Positions 46,367 to 57,565 of a DNA stretch of 64,000 bases are shown piece after piece (positions within the stretch are counted from its first letter, which is position 1; every line of letters begins with the position of its first letter). Where the stretch lies: positions 1 to 64,000 of the forward strand of contig JBCAQO010000023.1 in the NCBI GenBank assembly GCA_039111635.1. Reading direction: 5' to 3'. The position numbers and the translations under genes are program-made. This DNA is from Heterobasidion occidentale (lineage: Eukaryota > Basidiomycota > Agaricomycetes > Russulales > Bondarzewiaceae). The notes under the pieces are model-generated. The model saw only the letters and a list, made by a program, of their open reading frames with translations, ran no database searches and had not been told where the DNA came from.

Positions 46367-48195
46367 TCATGGCGGTACCCTGATTGTGATGTTCTCAACT
46401 ACATACTCCGAATCTGCGTATCCCAGCAACTGCGACATATACGAGCTGTACAGGTGAACAGCAAGAAGACTTCGATCAGCATGTAATTTTGGTAAGAAAT
46501 GGTATACGATGCAACGTACCTGTTCAACCCCTTGACTTTGGTGATCTGTGCCCAGTTATAGTTCGCTAGGCCCCTCCCAACTTCTTCCAACTCCCAGTTC
46601 TCACTTTCATCCGGCACTGCACGTTGCTTCTCCGCTATGACTGCGTCGTCTTCCGGTAGAGCATTTGCCGTCGTGAACTCCAATAGATCTATCCTAGATG
46701 CAGACCTCGACTGCGGCCCCAAAGACGTCACGAATGCATTGGGCGTATCGTGGGCCATCCCTGCAGCATATGATTCGCGAGCCGCCTCGACGTCTTCGAC
46801 ATTGCCATCCGCTTGCCGTCGTACCATGATTCGCACCGCCTGCCCAGAAGCAAACTCGCCACGTACGCCAAGCACCCCGGCTGCGAGAAGCCTCCCACCA
46901 GATTCGCGCCTCGCTAGGACATGATGTGCTCCGGCATCGATAATGACACTGCCAGATGGGCTGAGAGTATGGCTTGTCCACGACTTCAGGTCTCGGAGAG
47001 GTGACCGGGAAGGAGTGAACATTGTATGAGGTGGCCGTGGTAGTGACGCGAGCTTCGGGCTCAGTTCCGATGAGATTTCAGGGCTAGAGTTCTCATCGCG
47101 CGGCGTAGAAGATGAGGATTTGACGGAGTTGTGGAATTCAATGATGGGAAAAATGTTCGATGGGTTTTTGCTCGAGGTGATGATCGTCGTGACACCAGCC
47201 GCGGTCGCGATCTCCGCGGCGATGAGTTTTGTTTCCATTCCACCTGTACCGAGACTGGACCCTAGGGTCGCGGTACTCACTACCCGTCAAACAGACCTTT
47301 TTGAATTTCAGAAAGAATGTCTCTCCATGAAACCATCGACGCACCTTCAGTTCGGATGGAGGATATCGAAGAAACAACTTCAATAAACTTAGCTGACGGA
47401 TCTTTTCGGGGATTTGCGGTGTAGAGGCCGTCCACGTCGGTCAGTAGGAAAAGATAGTCTGCATGGATCATAGATGATGTTACAGCTGAGAGCGTGTCGT
47501 TATCGCCGAATTTAATTTCCTGTGTTACAACAAATGTGCTCAGAAAAGATGGAAACGTTGAAACAATGCTGTACTCACGCTGACTGATACCGTGTCATTT
47601 TCGTTGACGATGGGAACGACGCCCATCGAGAGAAGTTCCTTGAACGTGTTCACGGCGTTCAGATAACGCGTCCGCTACACGAACAGCCTCATGAGCTGTC
47701 ACTCAAAGCTGATAGATATGGAATCCAAACCTCACATCAGATATGTCTCCCCTCGTCAAAAGCACCTGCGCGATCGGTTGTCCAAACTGCCCAAATAAAT
47801 TATCCCAGAGCGCAATGAGCCTTCCTTGACCAATTGTCGCCAATGCTTGAACGTGAGTATAAGGGTTCTGCCTCGTCCTCTTCGAAATGATCACTCACCT
47901 GCTTCCCAGAGAGACTTTTTGGTCTAGCAGGCATGTCCATCCGTTGCAAGCCGACACCAATGGCACCTGAGCTCACTAACACGACTTTATGCCCTTGTGC
48001 CCGGAGGTGGACCACAACTTCAACCACAGATGAGAGCGTTGAAAGCAGGGGATGATGAGTCTTTTCATGCACGATAGAGGATGTGCCTGCTCTCTCATTC
48101 AGCACGATCAAATTGAACGAGCCTGAAAACGCACCAAGCTTGATGACTATGGTTGAAGATGCACCATGGCGAGATCGAGTCGACTTTTGTGCCAT
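46367..48195 (-). CDS. PRO1: Glutamate 5-kinase (gamma-glutamyl kinase) with PUA domain
   Basis: This enzyme phosphorylates glutamate in the first step of proline synthesis. Exons give STIVIKLG at the N-terminus, [74 protein letters not shown] and [15 protein letters not shown], all of the amino-acid kinase fold. A C-terminal PUA domain follows ([34 protein letters not shown]). The final exon ends [17 protein letters not shown]. The linker between kinase and PUA domains carries a Ser/Pro-rich insert, common in fungal enzymes. Proline feedback probably regulates the enzyme, as in the family. All visible joins are in frame. Confidence 0.92.
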
Positions 48196-49056
48196 TCAGA
48201 TCTTCTAATGATGTTTTACCGACTGGTGTGCGGTCCTTGGAGGGAATCAACTTAGAGATACTGCACTTAAGGTAGCTTGAGGAAGTGAGGGAAGGAATAA
48301 CACCGACAAGCATGACTCGTCGTTATGTCCTGGATTGTTTCCTTTTATGGACACACATCGACATCTATGTACGAGTACATACATCAGCAAAAGTGCCGAA
48401 ACCATATATAAGTATATATTGCCCTATATTTCCCACAATGACCGCAACACCATAATCAGAGGGGGGGGTATGTGGGCAACTAGAAAAAAATATATTATTG
48501 ATAATGAATGTTGATATTGGCATTCGGGCCCATCCTCGATTGAAATATATTACCTTGCCTTTCAAAGAGTAATATGTTGTGCTACAAGGTGCAAACATAA
48601 TACCTTGTGATATCCCACATGAGTATGATATGTCACAGTGCATTGCTGAAGTAGAATTAAAAAAGTGATATATTGCATAACAAGGAAATATAATACAAGG
48701 AGGTACATATAGTCGCATGAGAGAGCACCTGGCTGACGTCCTCAAGCGACATCTTAGTCGACCATTACAAGAAGAAGTGCACCACAACCACGCCCAGCAG
48801 GTTACACGCTGCAACGACAACTCTCAGCACACTGGCCACAACTCGGTGAGATGGACAGCACACGCACCTGCGGACACGAACCCATACGGTTGTACATGAT
48901 GATTGGCATGAAGAATTCAAGCAGAAATTTTTACAGCCAGTTTGACGCTGCGGCGATTGAACCCTGCTTCGCGCGCGCGCGTCGGGAAGGTCGTGTTGAT
49001 CAGGGTCTACACACGCTGCAACCGATGGGGTCCGTGAGCTGATCACCTCGAAGCTG

Positions 49057-49540
49057 AACGGACACTTACAAAGCTCACGTCAGCCGAGGATGATCTGCGT
49101 GACAAACGAGCCTTGGATCCCAGCCTGATGCTCAGTCTCAGAGTTGTACATGCGGTCCATCGATTAGTGCTACCATCTCTGACTTCGAGATACATAGATA
49201 CAATGACAGAACGACTCACATGGACCAACAGGTGACTACGGCACAACCTCTGTCGATACACCTAGATAGCAGTGAGCACAACATGTGCTGAAGAGCGCAT
49301 ATATGCGGACATTGAGGCAGCAGGGAGCATTGAAAGAGCCGTGTTTGCAGAGAATGCGAAGAGGAGGAAAATGATCTTGAGAGAGGTTCAATGGCTTGCT
49401 GGCAAAAGAGGTTAGTATATGCGGGGAAAGCAGCTGATGTTGTCTTGGCCTTTTTTGCCCTCGAACAGTTGTTACTGGAGCCTCTGTTGACTTTTCCGAT
49501 GCTGCATCATTGGACTTCCAAAGCTGGTGTCAGTAGTCTC
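49057..49540 (+). CDS. Candidate unrecognised gene fragment
   Basis: A plus-strand chain of exon-like frames can be read: SAEDDLRDKRALDPSLMLSL, then VLPSLTSRYIDTMTERLTW, and after a possible 45-base intron, EERIYADIEAAGSIERAVFA and KRRKMILREVQWLAGKR, then after a GTTAGT donor, VVTGASVDFSDAASLDF. The residue mix looks protein-like and Glu/Arg-rich, but no domain is recognised and the ends are not defined. It may be a pseudogene or not a gene. Confidence 0.25.
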
Positions 49541-49564
49541 TCGTCGTCGACAGGTTGCGAGCTC

Positions 49565-49871
49565 TCAAAGGACAAGGGACGACGACAGGGGGACATGATG
49601 GAGGTCAGGAAGAAGATGTGTTTGATGACGCGTAGTGATCTGTCGTGACTTGACAGCAGGATAACGTGACCGTGCCAGTGCGACTTCGCAGGACTTCGCG
49701 TTTCTGGACCTGTCACTCTGTACAAACTCTGATTTACGAAGTGGAACTCCTGTGTGTATGCTCTGCTGCCACCCTTGCATAGATTGAAAGCATGCTCAGC
49801 TATCAAGCTATCAAGACTTACCAATAGGGTTCTTCAATTCATTGGTAACTCCTCGAAGTTGGAGTTCCATC
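49565..49871 (-). CDS. Candidate unrecognised small gene or fragment
   Basis: On the minus strand MELQLRGVTNELKNPI leads to a GTAAGT donor; after an AG acceptor the frame continues GWQQSIHTGVPLRKSEF to a stop at 49565-49567. A TATATAA-like element lies about 390 bases upstream near 50256-50264. No homology is recognised; confidence is low. Confidence 0.2.
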
Positions 49872-50544
49872 CCTACAATACTAGTTGATCCGGGATGGCA
49901 AGAAGGCCCGATGGCGATAGAAGCGAATTAACAGAGGGAAGTAGAGGCGGGTAGCCCGAATGCTCAATGAGGAATAACAGGAACGACAAGGGGATCTTGA
50001 GGGAGGCTCGTAACAAGTGATCGAGGCAGAACTCACCTTGGACACATTGCTATATTTTCTACTTACTGACAGTGGTATGACAACATATGAGATTAGCCCG
50101 ACAATATATTCACCTGTCAGAAAAGGCCTCGAATGGTCACTCACCTGCAATGATGGCCCTCACCTCGCAACACCGCTGCCCGGATGGGATCGCAATGCAA
50201 GCTCGACCGACGTCATGGGGTACCGAGATAGGACAAGATATGACGGTCGTCCGCATTATATAATCCGTAATCCCGGTAAGGGAATCTCACGTTCTGGCAC
50301 TTTTGCTGATGTAAAGCAGAGCAAATTACTTATCCCGTAATCGTCACAGAAACAGCCGGTCTCCTAGGACTGCGTAGCGCAGACATAGCTGCGCAGAGGT
50401 TGTAGCAATGCACATAGGTGTGATGATACCAAGATGTCTCGCGGTAGAACCAACCTGACTTCTCGTACAATACAGACTCGTTGAAGAAGATAAAGGCTCA
50501 AGGCCGTCTCCAAAGACGTGCATCGATCTTGCAAAGACAAAGAA

Positions 50545-51538
50545 TCAGCCCACCGGCGCCTTGGCCGCCTCTTTCTCTTTCTGCAAGATGCTCTCTATGT
50601 GAGAACCTATTTTCTTCCGGTCGCTGAGAGGGACAGGCTCCGCACTGGATGAATACCCGAGTTCTGTAAGACAAAAGTGAATTCAGCGATACCTGGGAGC
50701 GAAAAATTGTACTTACTGAGACTGGGGTACTGCAGAGGTACAGTGTCGCTTTTAATCGGAAGCGTAGATAGATCGAGGGGAAAGATGGGCCAATCCACGC
50801 TTTGCGTGTGTCATGGTCTCTGCGGATCCTGTATTCAAACACAAGGTATATCACCAAACAAATGCGCTCACTTTCTCTAAGAAAATACGTGCCGATGTCA
50901 AGACAGACGTCAAGGGACGAAAACAACAGCCAATATCAAACGACCAACCTCGTCACGCGTCAAAGGATGCACCAGAATACTGCACTTGGGGTGATAGATT
51001 GAGGTATTGACATTGTTTGGCACGGAACATCAGGCTCACCTGAGCTCACCGCGATTGATACATAAATACGAAAATACTGAGGCAAACGATTCGGAGGGAC
51101 ACCAGATTTCATAAGAGCCTTCGATATAAGTAGCAAATGTTCAAACTGTGGGCGATAGGTAACCCCTCCCTAGATAGGCTCACCAACAGGGTGCGGCCCA
51201 ATGGGTGCCGTGTTGACTCTAAAAAGCGGCACAGCAACAAAAGCACCGTCGCGGCGCAGTCGAAGAACTGCATCGCGAAGCTCAAGGGCAGATTGGTGTT
51301 CGTCGGCGTTGTTCTGGTGGAAGTAGATGTCTGTAAATATTCAAGGCCAAGTAGCGCTTTTGTCAAGTCCTGCTTCGTTGAAGGTTTTACTAATGATGGA
51401 CGTACGGAAATGCCATTCCCTAGAATAGTGCAAGGGGGCGGGCAGGTCAGGTCAGGTCAATCCTGTCCGGTCACCAAGACGATATACAGACTTGATCTCA
51501 GAGTCTAACACTTCTTGAAGATCAGTTGGAGGAGCCAT
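50545..51538 (-). CDS. DOPA 4,5-dioxygenase family protein
   Basis: Seven or so short exons give a protein of about 190 residues starting MAPPTDLQEVLDSEIKEWHFH. It contains IYFHQNNADEHQSALELR, DGAFVAVPLFRVNTAPIGPHP, GSYEIWCPSESFASVFSY, LSILVHPLTRDEVDHDTRKA and WIGPSFP, matching the DOPA-dioxygenase family (Pfam DOPA_dioxygen) with its metal-binding His residues. Family enzymes cleave the aromatic ring of DOPA or related catechols; the Amanita enzyme makes betalain-type pigments, and others are of unknown substrate. A 1-nt deletion in a C-run (plus-strand G-run 50777-50780) shifts the frame between FP and LDLSTLP. The C-terminal helix ends EKEAAKAPVG. Confidence 0.8.
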
Positions 51539-51911
51539 TGTCAGAATATAGTTGAAGGAAAAAAGCGGGTGTGGCAAGAACGTGGAAAAAAGAAGAGGGA
51601 ACTCACTTAGTCATACACACATCGCAAGCTCGTCAAAGGATGGCGTTTGGACGAGTGCATGATCAAAAGAGACACGTGGTGGATCGTTCTCTCCACAAGG
51701 ACAGACCCATTCGGGAACAGCAAGATACACATGCGGTATCTATGCTATCTCCTGCTATCTCCCACAGAAGAATCCAGAACATCATCTCGATGGAAGGCGT
51801 GTGGCGGTGATCCGGTTGTAGTTCGATATGCTGAGAGATGGGTACCTTAACCTTGGCTTAGGGTTTGTCGCATGCAATGGGTTTGACATCGACTCGATAC
51901 GATTGAGAGAT
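51539..51911. other. Spacer between dioxygenase and ALG2 genes
   Basis: It contains the dioxygenase promoter and the ALG2 3' end; no specific element was identified. Confidence 0.4.
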
Positions 51912-53581
51912 TCAGGTCAGTAGTCTGTACACAACAGCGAGCAGGACTGAGAACAACAACACGAGGAAGGATGTGAAAGCTCTCAGAGAGTAGGATGAAA
52001 CGGGTCCCATGGTAGCGGCCTCCTGCAGCTTGTCATCCAAGGTTTTCGCCATAGCGTCCATTCCGAACAACTCTCTCGCCCTGATCTTCGCTCTCTCTCC
52101 CAGCTCTGTCCTCTCTGCATCAGAAAGCGCCACGATCTCCATTAGTGCAGATGCCCATTGGTCCGCATCCGGAGGACGCAGCCAACCTGTCCTAGCCTGC
52201 TCCGGGACTTCCAACACACTCTCTGTTGGTCCACCGGTATTGCAGGCAAGCACAGGTAAACCGCAAGCCATGGCTTCTACCGGCCCGATACCGAAGTGTT
52301 CGTTCGTGGGCGTGTACAATAGTGCTCGCGTAGACCGCGCGTTGAGGAGCGCCGAGCGCTGTGCTGTGGTGAAGTTCAAGAGGAGGAGAATGTCGGGATT
52401 ATCTGCCGTGCAGTTGAATGGAGGGATGCTGGTTGGGGAGGAAGAAGGTGAGATGATGTTGTAAGTGAGAGAGTGCAGCTTGGCAAGATCCAAAAGAGAG
52501 ACAAGCGTCATCATGTTATTCTCAAGCCGAGGGTCATATCCGCCTGTAAAGCTTTGGCTTTGAGATCAACCTGTACATAAACCTGAAAACTTACCTGCGA
52601 TCACAAGTCGGAGATTGTCTACATGGTCTGACAGCTTATTTCCAGCTAGGCGTTTCCGCAACAAGAAAAATGACTGTATTGCCAAAGCCACGTTCTTCTT
52701 TTTCTCAAAGCGATTCAGAGACAAAAGTGTTGGCCGTTTACTGTGGGAAATTCATTACGATGTCTTCAAGATAAATATGAGAAAATACGCGCGATGTCAG
52801 TTGTTCAATATCGGGGTCACTGGCGTCTGGATTACTTTCATATGCTGAAAGATTAATTCCTGGGTATACAACATATGGGTCCTGCGCGATGGAGGGAAAG
52901 TATGACTTGAAGACATGGGAAGTGAATCTTGAGTTGGCAAGTATAACATCCGCTTGTCCTTCCGTCATTTATACAATGAAAAATGAATTGTTTGAGTGCA
53001 CGATGGGTTGTGGACATACGAGTAGTGACTTCTTCCAACCAATCCATTGGAAGACGATAGATCCTCTTCAACCATCCGCCCCGCATGTGCATCTTGCCCT
53101 CCACAAACTCACCATTCGCAAGTAACTTGTCCGGAAAATGACAATAAAACACGACACGGCGGCCCGCAAGCAGTCTGAGAAATGGCACACACGTTGATAG
53201 CTGGTCGACGAAGAATACGTCGTACTGTGGTGAATCGGAGCGCAGGAGGTATCGCGTGAGATGGAGTTGCCGGGCGTGGGCAAGCAAAATATGGAGTTTG
53301 CCCTTGACGGAGCGAGGGAAGGGAGAGACAATGTGATGCACTCGAAGTGTGCCGTCGCGCGTCTCGTCAAAGCAGTGACTTGGGTCGTGATGAGATGTGA
53401 AAATATCGACTGAGTGGCCGAGCTTCTGGAGCCCAAGTGCTGCATCGACTACTAGCCGCTCCGCACCACCTGCCGATGTTACAGAGTTTTAGTTTATGAT
53501 ATAGGAAAGGCTGATGTGCGAACCAATGCCCAGATCTGGATGTATAAATGCGATCCGTAAAGAAGACGGTCGAGGTGCCAT
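51912..53581 (-). CDS. ALG2: Alpha-1,3/1,6-mannosyltransferase ALG2
   Basis: This GT4-family enzyme adds the second and third mannose residues to the dolichol-linked oligosaccharide on the cytosolic face of the ER. The protein starts RPSSLRIAFIHPDLGIGG then AERLVVDAALGLQKLGH. It contains DQLSTCVPFLRLLAGRRVVF, YCHFPDKLLA, ADVILANSRFTSHVF, PYVVYPGINL, LLSLNRFEKKKNVALAIQ, LVIAGGYDPRLENN and the acceptor-donor motif NEHFGIGPVEAMACGLPVLA. A C-terminal hydrophobic anchor (FTSFLVLLFSVLLAVVYRLL) closes the protein. About four introns are removed and the joins keep the frame. The length of about 470-480 residues is usual. Confidence 0.93.
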
Positions 53582-54074
53582 TGCTGAGAAACACGTTGGA
53601 TGAGGTTAGTTGCGGGCTAAATGAAGGAGTGTCGGAGTTCTTTGCAGGTGGTTGACTTCAATGAGTCGTGATGTGAAGAAGAGAACCTGAGAGTTGAGTC
53701 GAATGGCGAAGGTCAATGAAGCTGATGAAGGCCTAGCTTCAGGTAAGGTGCATGGCGTTTGTGCGGAGTGTTAGGATGGAATAGGTTCAGTGCTGGTCAG
53801 TGCAATCACTTTCGGAGCTTGAATCGCACGACGACTCTATCCTCCCGATCTCATCTGGAGAGCAGTGCTCGAGAATTCGACGAGCGATGTCAATAAAGCT
53901 GAAGGCTACAGATCTTGTTTGTTAAAACATGTCAAAAGGACTAACTAAAACAATTCGGAGAGCAATGAACCGATTCCGTAATATGGTGGTATCTCGAAAC
54001 AAATCCACGAACTTACAACAACAGACCTACACTGGCATGGCTGGATCGGACTGGCCAAAAATCCCGACATTCCC
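53582..54074. other. Intergenic DNA upstream of ALG2
   Basis: About 490 bases hold the ALG2 promoter and the 3' end of the DUF6699 gene. Nothing else is supported. Confidence 0.4.
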
Positions 54075-55569
54075 CTATGGTGCTCTTGCCGCACTTCTTG
54101 ACCTCGACCGCCTTCTCTCTCTGCGCGACGCGTCCACCTCCTCTTCCGTGCTTGGCGTCCTGGGTATACAATGCAATTCAAACACACACGGCAAGATTTC
54201 CCCGCAGTGTTCTCGCACGAAAGCGTCGTTCCGATCAATGCCCCCAAACATCGTCGACATCCCTAACCAGTCTAGTCTTCGTAGACCATCTCCCAAGCGT
54301 CCGCCTGGCACGCCATCCGCGGTCGACCGGTTGAAATGATACGCTGTCTTGAGCGCGTTCTGCTGGTCTACAGGTTGACTATTGTATTCCGAGCTACGGA
54401 GCTGTCGGTGGAGATAGCGACTCAGCTGGTCGATGATATCCCCGCAAGTGACACCGATCGCCGGATTGGAGGCTGGTATGTCGATGATCCAAGGAAGGAC
54501 GCGAGAAACAAGACGCAATTCCGTCACCCGCGGGAAAGTGGCTGGCTCTTGACGGCCGCCCGACCAAGAACGGTCGGCGGGCTCATCTGAGCGCTGGCAC
54601 TGAGTGGGAGAAAAGAGCATATTCCATCTCAAGTGCGCCCGGCTCCCTTCCTCGTCCAACAGCGGTTTCAGCAAGGGATTCATGTGGATGTCAGCCTTGA
54701 CGTATTTGATGAGCATTGGCTTCAGGACAGGGCCATCTAAGCACGATGGTGGTTCATCACAGACCTCTACCAACAAGATAATAAGACAGACGAACAGTGT
54801 GGTCCTGCAGCAAACCGATCTATCTTGTCTGCCCTATCGCGCGTTCTGGGAGGCATCTGTGCCCGTTGGGGGGGAGGTTGGCCCCATCCCGGCGGTGGTC
54901 CACCAGGGTATCCGGTGGTATATACTCCTGGCGGCCCGCCGGGATATCCTGCCTGGGGACCGCCAGGGTATCCTGCTGGAGGACCACCGGGATACCCGTT
55001 CCACCCATTATGCTGCGGTGGTGGCGGATACGGCTGATTATACTGCGGCCCAGGTGTATACATTCCTGGTGGTGGACCAGGTGGTGGACCCGCCGGCCAT
55101 GGCGCAGGTGGAGCATATTGCTGGGGATATGCGCCGGGGTGAGGGGCGTATTGAGGGTACCCGCCGTAAGCCGGCTGTACAAGTGGAGGGGGAGCTGGCC
55201 ATGGGGATGTTGGCGGCATCGATGCGGGTGTGGGAGGCCAAGGTGAAGGGAAGCCAGTCCAGTCGGACGAAAAGCCCTGTTGGGACCCTTGGCCTGGAGA
55301 AGGTCCTGGTGGTGGGCGAGCGTTATCAGGGAGATTAATGGGAGGCATATGATACGATCCCGGTACGGGTTGGATGAACTGAGTACCTGGGTAGGGAGAG
55401 AGGTAAGCGTTGGGTGGCTGCTGGTTATACTGGGACGCGTTGTGCTGGGAGCCATTTTGCGGAGGCGACCAAGGGGGTACGACCGGGGGCCGTATGGGTG
55501 AGTTACGCCTGGAAGAATGCAGTTCGGGATGTGGGGAATGAACGGAGTCACTGGTTCAGAGTTTGACAT
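54075..55569 (-). CDS. DUF6699 family protein with long Pro/Gly-rich N-terminus
   Basis: Two main exons are joined by an intron at about 54741-54798, giving YGPVLKPMLIKYVKADIHMN then PLLKPLL, LRWNMLFSPTQC, FPRVTELRLVSRVLPWIID, GVTCGDIIDQLSRYL and RRLDWLGMSTMFGGIDRND. This is the DUF6699 pattern of basidiomycetes; the function is unknown. The first 200 residues are PGGPP/GYP repeats (for example GYPGGPPAGYPGGPQ) with Tyr, Pro and Gln, probably disordered. The start MSNSEPVTPFIPHIPN is typical. A 1-nt break in a C-run (plus-strand 55485-55489) shifts the frame after THPYGP. A Ser/Arg tail ends the protein. Confidence 0.82.
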
Positions 55570-56383
55570 GGTAGACTTTGACGATATATCATGGAGCACA
55601 TCCACGCCCACGTCAAGTGTGGGAAAGGAGATATACAGAGATCAGCACATGGGCTGAGCTGAGAGAAAAAAGAGACATACACGATCTGGGAAGGGAATAC
55701 AGGGTTCGAGTCAGATTCTCAGGATGGTGACTCGACTTTGTCTCTCTAGAAGACAGTCAGATTGCTTGACACTCCCGAGGACAGCAAGATGACCTCAGCT
55801 GTACGATAAAAAAAGCAGGTTCAAAGGGCGCGTTTTGACCAAAGGGGAAGCAAGGGGGTCCAAAATATATATTGAACGATCAGCTATCAGGCCTCAGGGT
55901 TTAGGGTAAAGATGGCCGGCCTGTTCGCAAGCGCCCAATTTTGGAAAGCGAGAGACGAAGGAAGTATAGAGGAAAATAATTCACGACGAATGGCGCTCGT
56001 TGTCGACGGGGACACTACAGTGAAAGTACAAGCATGATCGGAGGAGGCGAGGTCGTCGAAACACGTGTATAAGTCATGTGCTAATTCAAGGCAATCATGT
56101 GCTTCGTGTTTTCAGGCGCGTTTTATGCAGCCGTACTTGCGTGACCGTTGACATGACCTCCGGTTGTCACTTATACTCATTCCATTCGAGTACATACCTC
56201 TCTCATATCGCAGAGATTGTTCGGCTCCCGTCTGGGTCGACTGAGCTAGGTCAGTTGAGAATCCATTCATAGCGCATGCGGTGGTAGATGATGTATCCGA
56301 AACATACACATAAAGAGGGACAGCGAGCAGAAGAGAAAAATACAAAAATAGCGATACCTCAGTAATGTAGATCATATAATCCT
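55570..56383. other. Intergenic DNA between two DUF6699 genes
   Basis: About 800 bases separate the head-to-tail paralogues. It should contain the promoter of the left copy. No repeat or RNA gene was found. Confidence 0.4.
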
Positions 56384-57237
56384 TCACCAAGCCCCCATCC
56401 TCAACAAAAATATATTGGGCGCCGAGAAACCGAGACGCCCGTGGATGTAATTGTCATCCTTAACCATGCTCTCAAAGCTGACTTTGTCCCGAAGCCAATC
56501 TGGGCAGCCCAATTCAGGAAAACGAAGACGGAAGAGCACAAGAGGGAACCACTTACCGACTCGCCTCACCCGAGTGGCAGCAGGGGTATAGAACCCTGTC
56601 CACGGTGTACCGCCCCCCTGCTGATTCGTCTGCGCAGCGCGCTTGATCACGTCTTGGATCCGTTGGGGGCAGCTCCCGAGCTCTGCCTCCGTCACCGGAT
56701 TGTCTGTATATCTGCGCACGCGGGATCGCCTCAGCGCCGTGAGCATGCCGCTGCAGGGATTGTGGACGTACTCTCTCCATAAAGTGCCAAATACGTCCCC
56801 AAGGTTCACCCCCTCGGGGTTCTTCACTATTGTGCACCAAGGGGAATGGTCCGTTGATGATAACCAGTTCTTGCACGCGAGGCAACGTTGCCGGCTCGTT
56901 AGCCTGGGTCAAAGGGAGGTTGTGTTCGGCGTCGTTCGGATTGTATCCCCCGGGTTGTCCTGTCATAGAGTCATGAAGTTCAGAGTTCCTGGGAACGAGG
57001 ATGGAGCTCACCGTCGAGAAGGTTGAATATCAATGTGAACGAAGGGTGCTGTCGCGTCAGGATGGGATGAAGCTGAATCTCTTTGCACAGAATATACAAG
57101 TCCGTCTGGGACAGCACAGGTCCATCTGGGACGAGTCAAACGACAAAACCTCAGTATCCGCAAGCGAATAAAGAGTAGAGGAAGCGCTCACACGCAGGCC
57201 CCGCCGCCCATTTATCCAAAGTGTGCACTTGTGCCAT
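56384..57237 (-). CDS. DUF6699 family protein, second copy
   Basis: Four exons give a protein of about 220 residues: MAQVHTLDKWAAGPAYGPVL, LYILCKEIQLHPILTRQ, FTLIFNLLDGQPGGYNP, LPRVQELVIINGPFPW, NPEGVNLGDVFGTLWREY and VRRVDWLRDKVSFESMVKD. The domain aligns part by part with the neighbouring DUF6699 gene, but the Pro/Gly-rich N-terminal extension is absent. A frame break at the plus-strand run 56842-56845 (one base too many) lies between GPFP and WCTIVKNPEG. The function is unknown. Confidence 0.82.
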
Positions 57238-57314
57238 ACCACACGTCCGGGCTCGGCGCACAAGTTGAGATAGAGAGATAGAAAAAAAATCGAGCGACTT
57301 ATGTCGCTCTGCTC

Positions 57315-57320
57315 TATATA
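57315..57320 (-). promoter_or_regulatory. TATA box of the second DUF6699 gene
   Basis: A TATATA core on the minus strand lies about 80 bases upstream of the ATG. Confidence 0.5.
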
Positions 57321-57565
57321 CACAGGCTATGCAGCAGTGCGCACCGAGTCAAGGATGAGGTCACCTTCCATATGAACATTTTCTGCCTCGAGCCGACTTA
57401 TAAGGAGATCGGATAGATCGGGATGGGCAGCGATGCGATCATGCGACCCCGTGGGAAACCCCTGAGTCATGATAACAGGGAGATTAGATTAGATCCGTAG
57501 CGCATCTCTTCCTTCCTCTCAGCCCTCGTCCTTCATTATTTCACGTGCTCCCGATCTACATCGAT
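57321..57565. promoter_or_regulatory. Divergent promoter region, DUF6699 and CCDC124-like genes
   Basis: Together with the TATA segment this is a 328-base divergent spacer. A CACGTG E-box-like word at 57542-57547 lies just before the CCDC124-like start and could be a regulatory site, though the evidence is only the motif. Confidence 0.35.

Larger units (their letters stand above)
48196..50544. other. Intergenic stretch with AT-rich block and unresolved candidate exons
   Basis: About 2.3 kb. The part at 48360-48720 is AT-rich with repeated ATAATACCTTG-like words. From 48900 to 50250 there are short exon-like frames on both strands (listed separately), but no known family was recognised. Confidence 0.4.
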
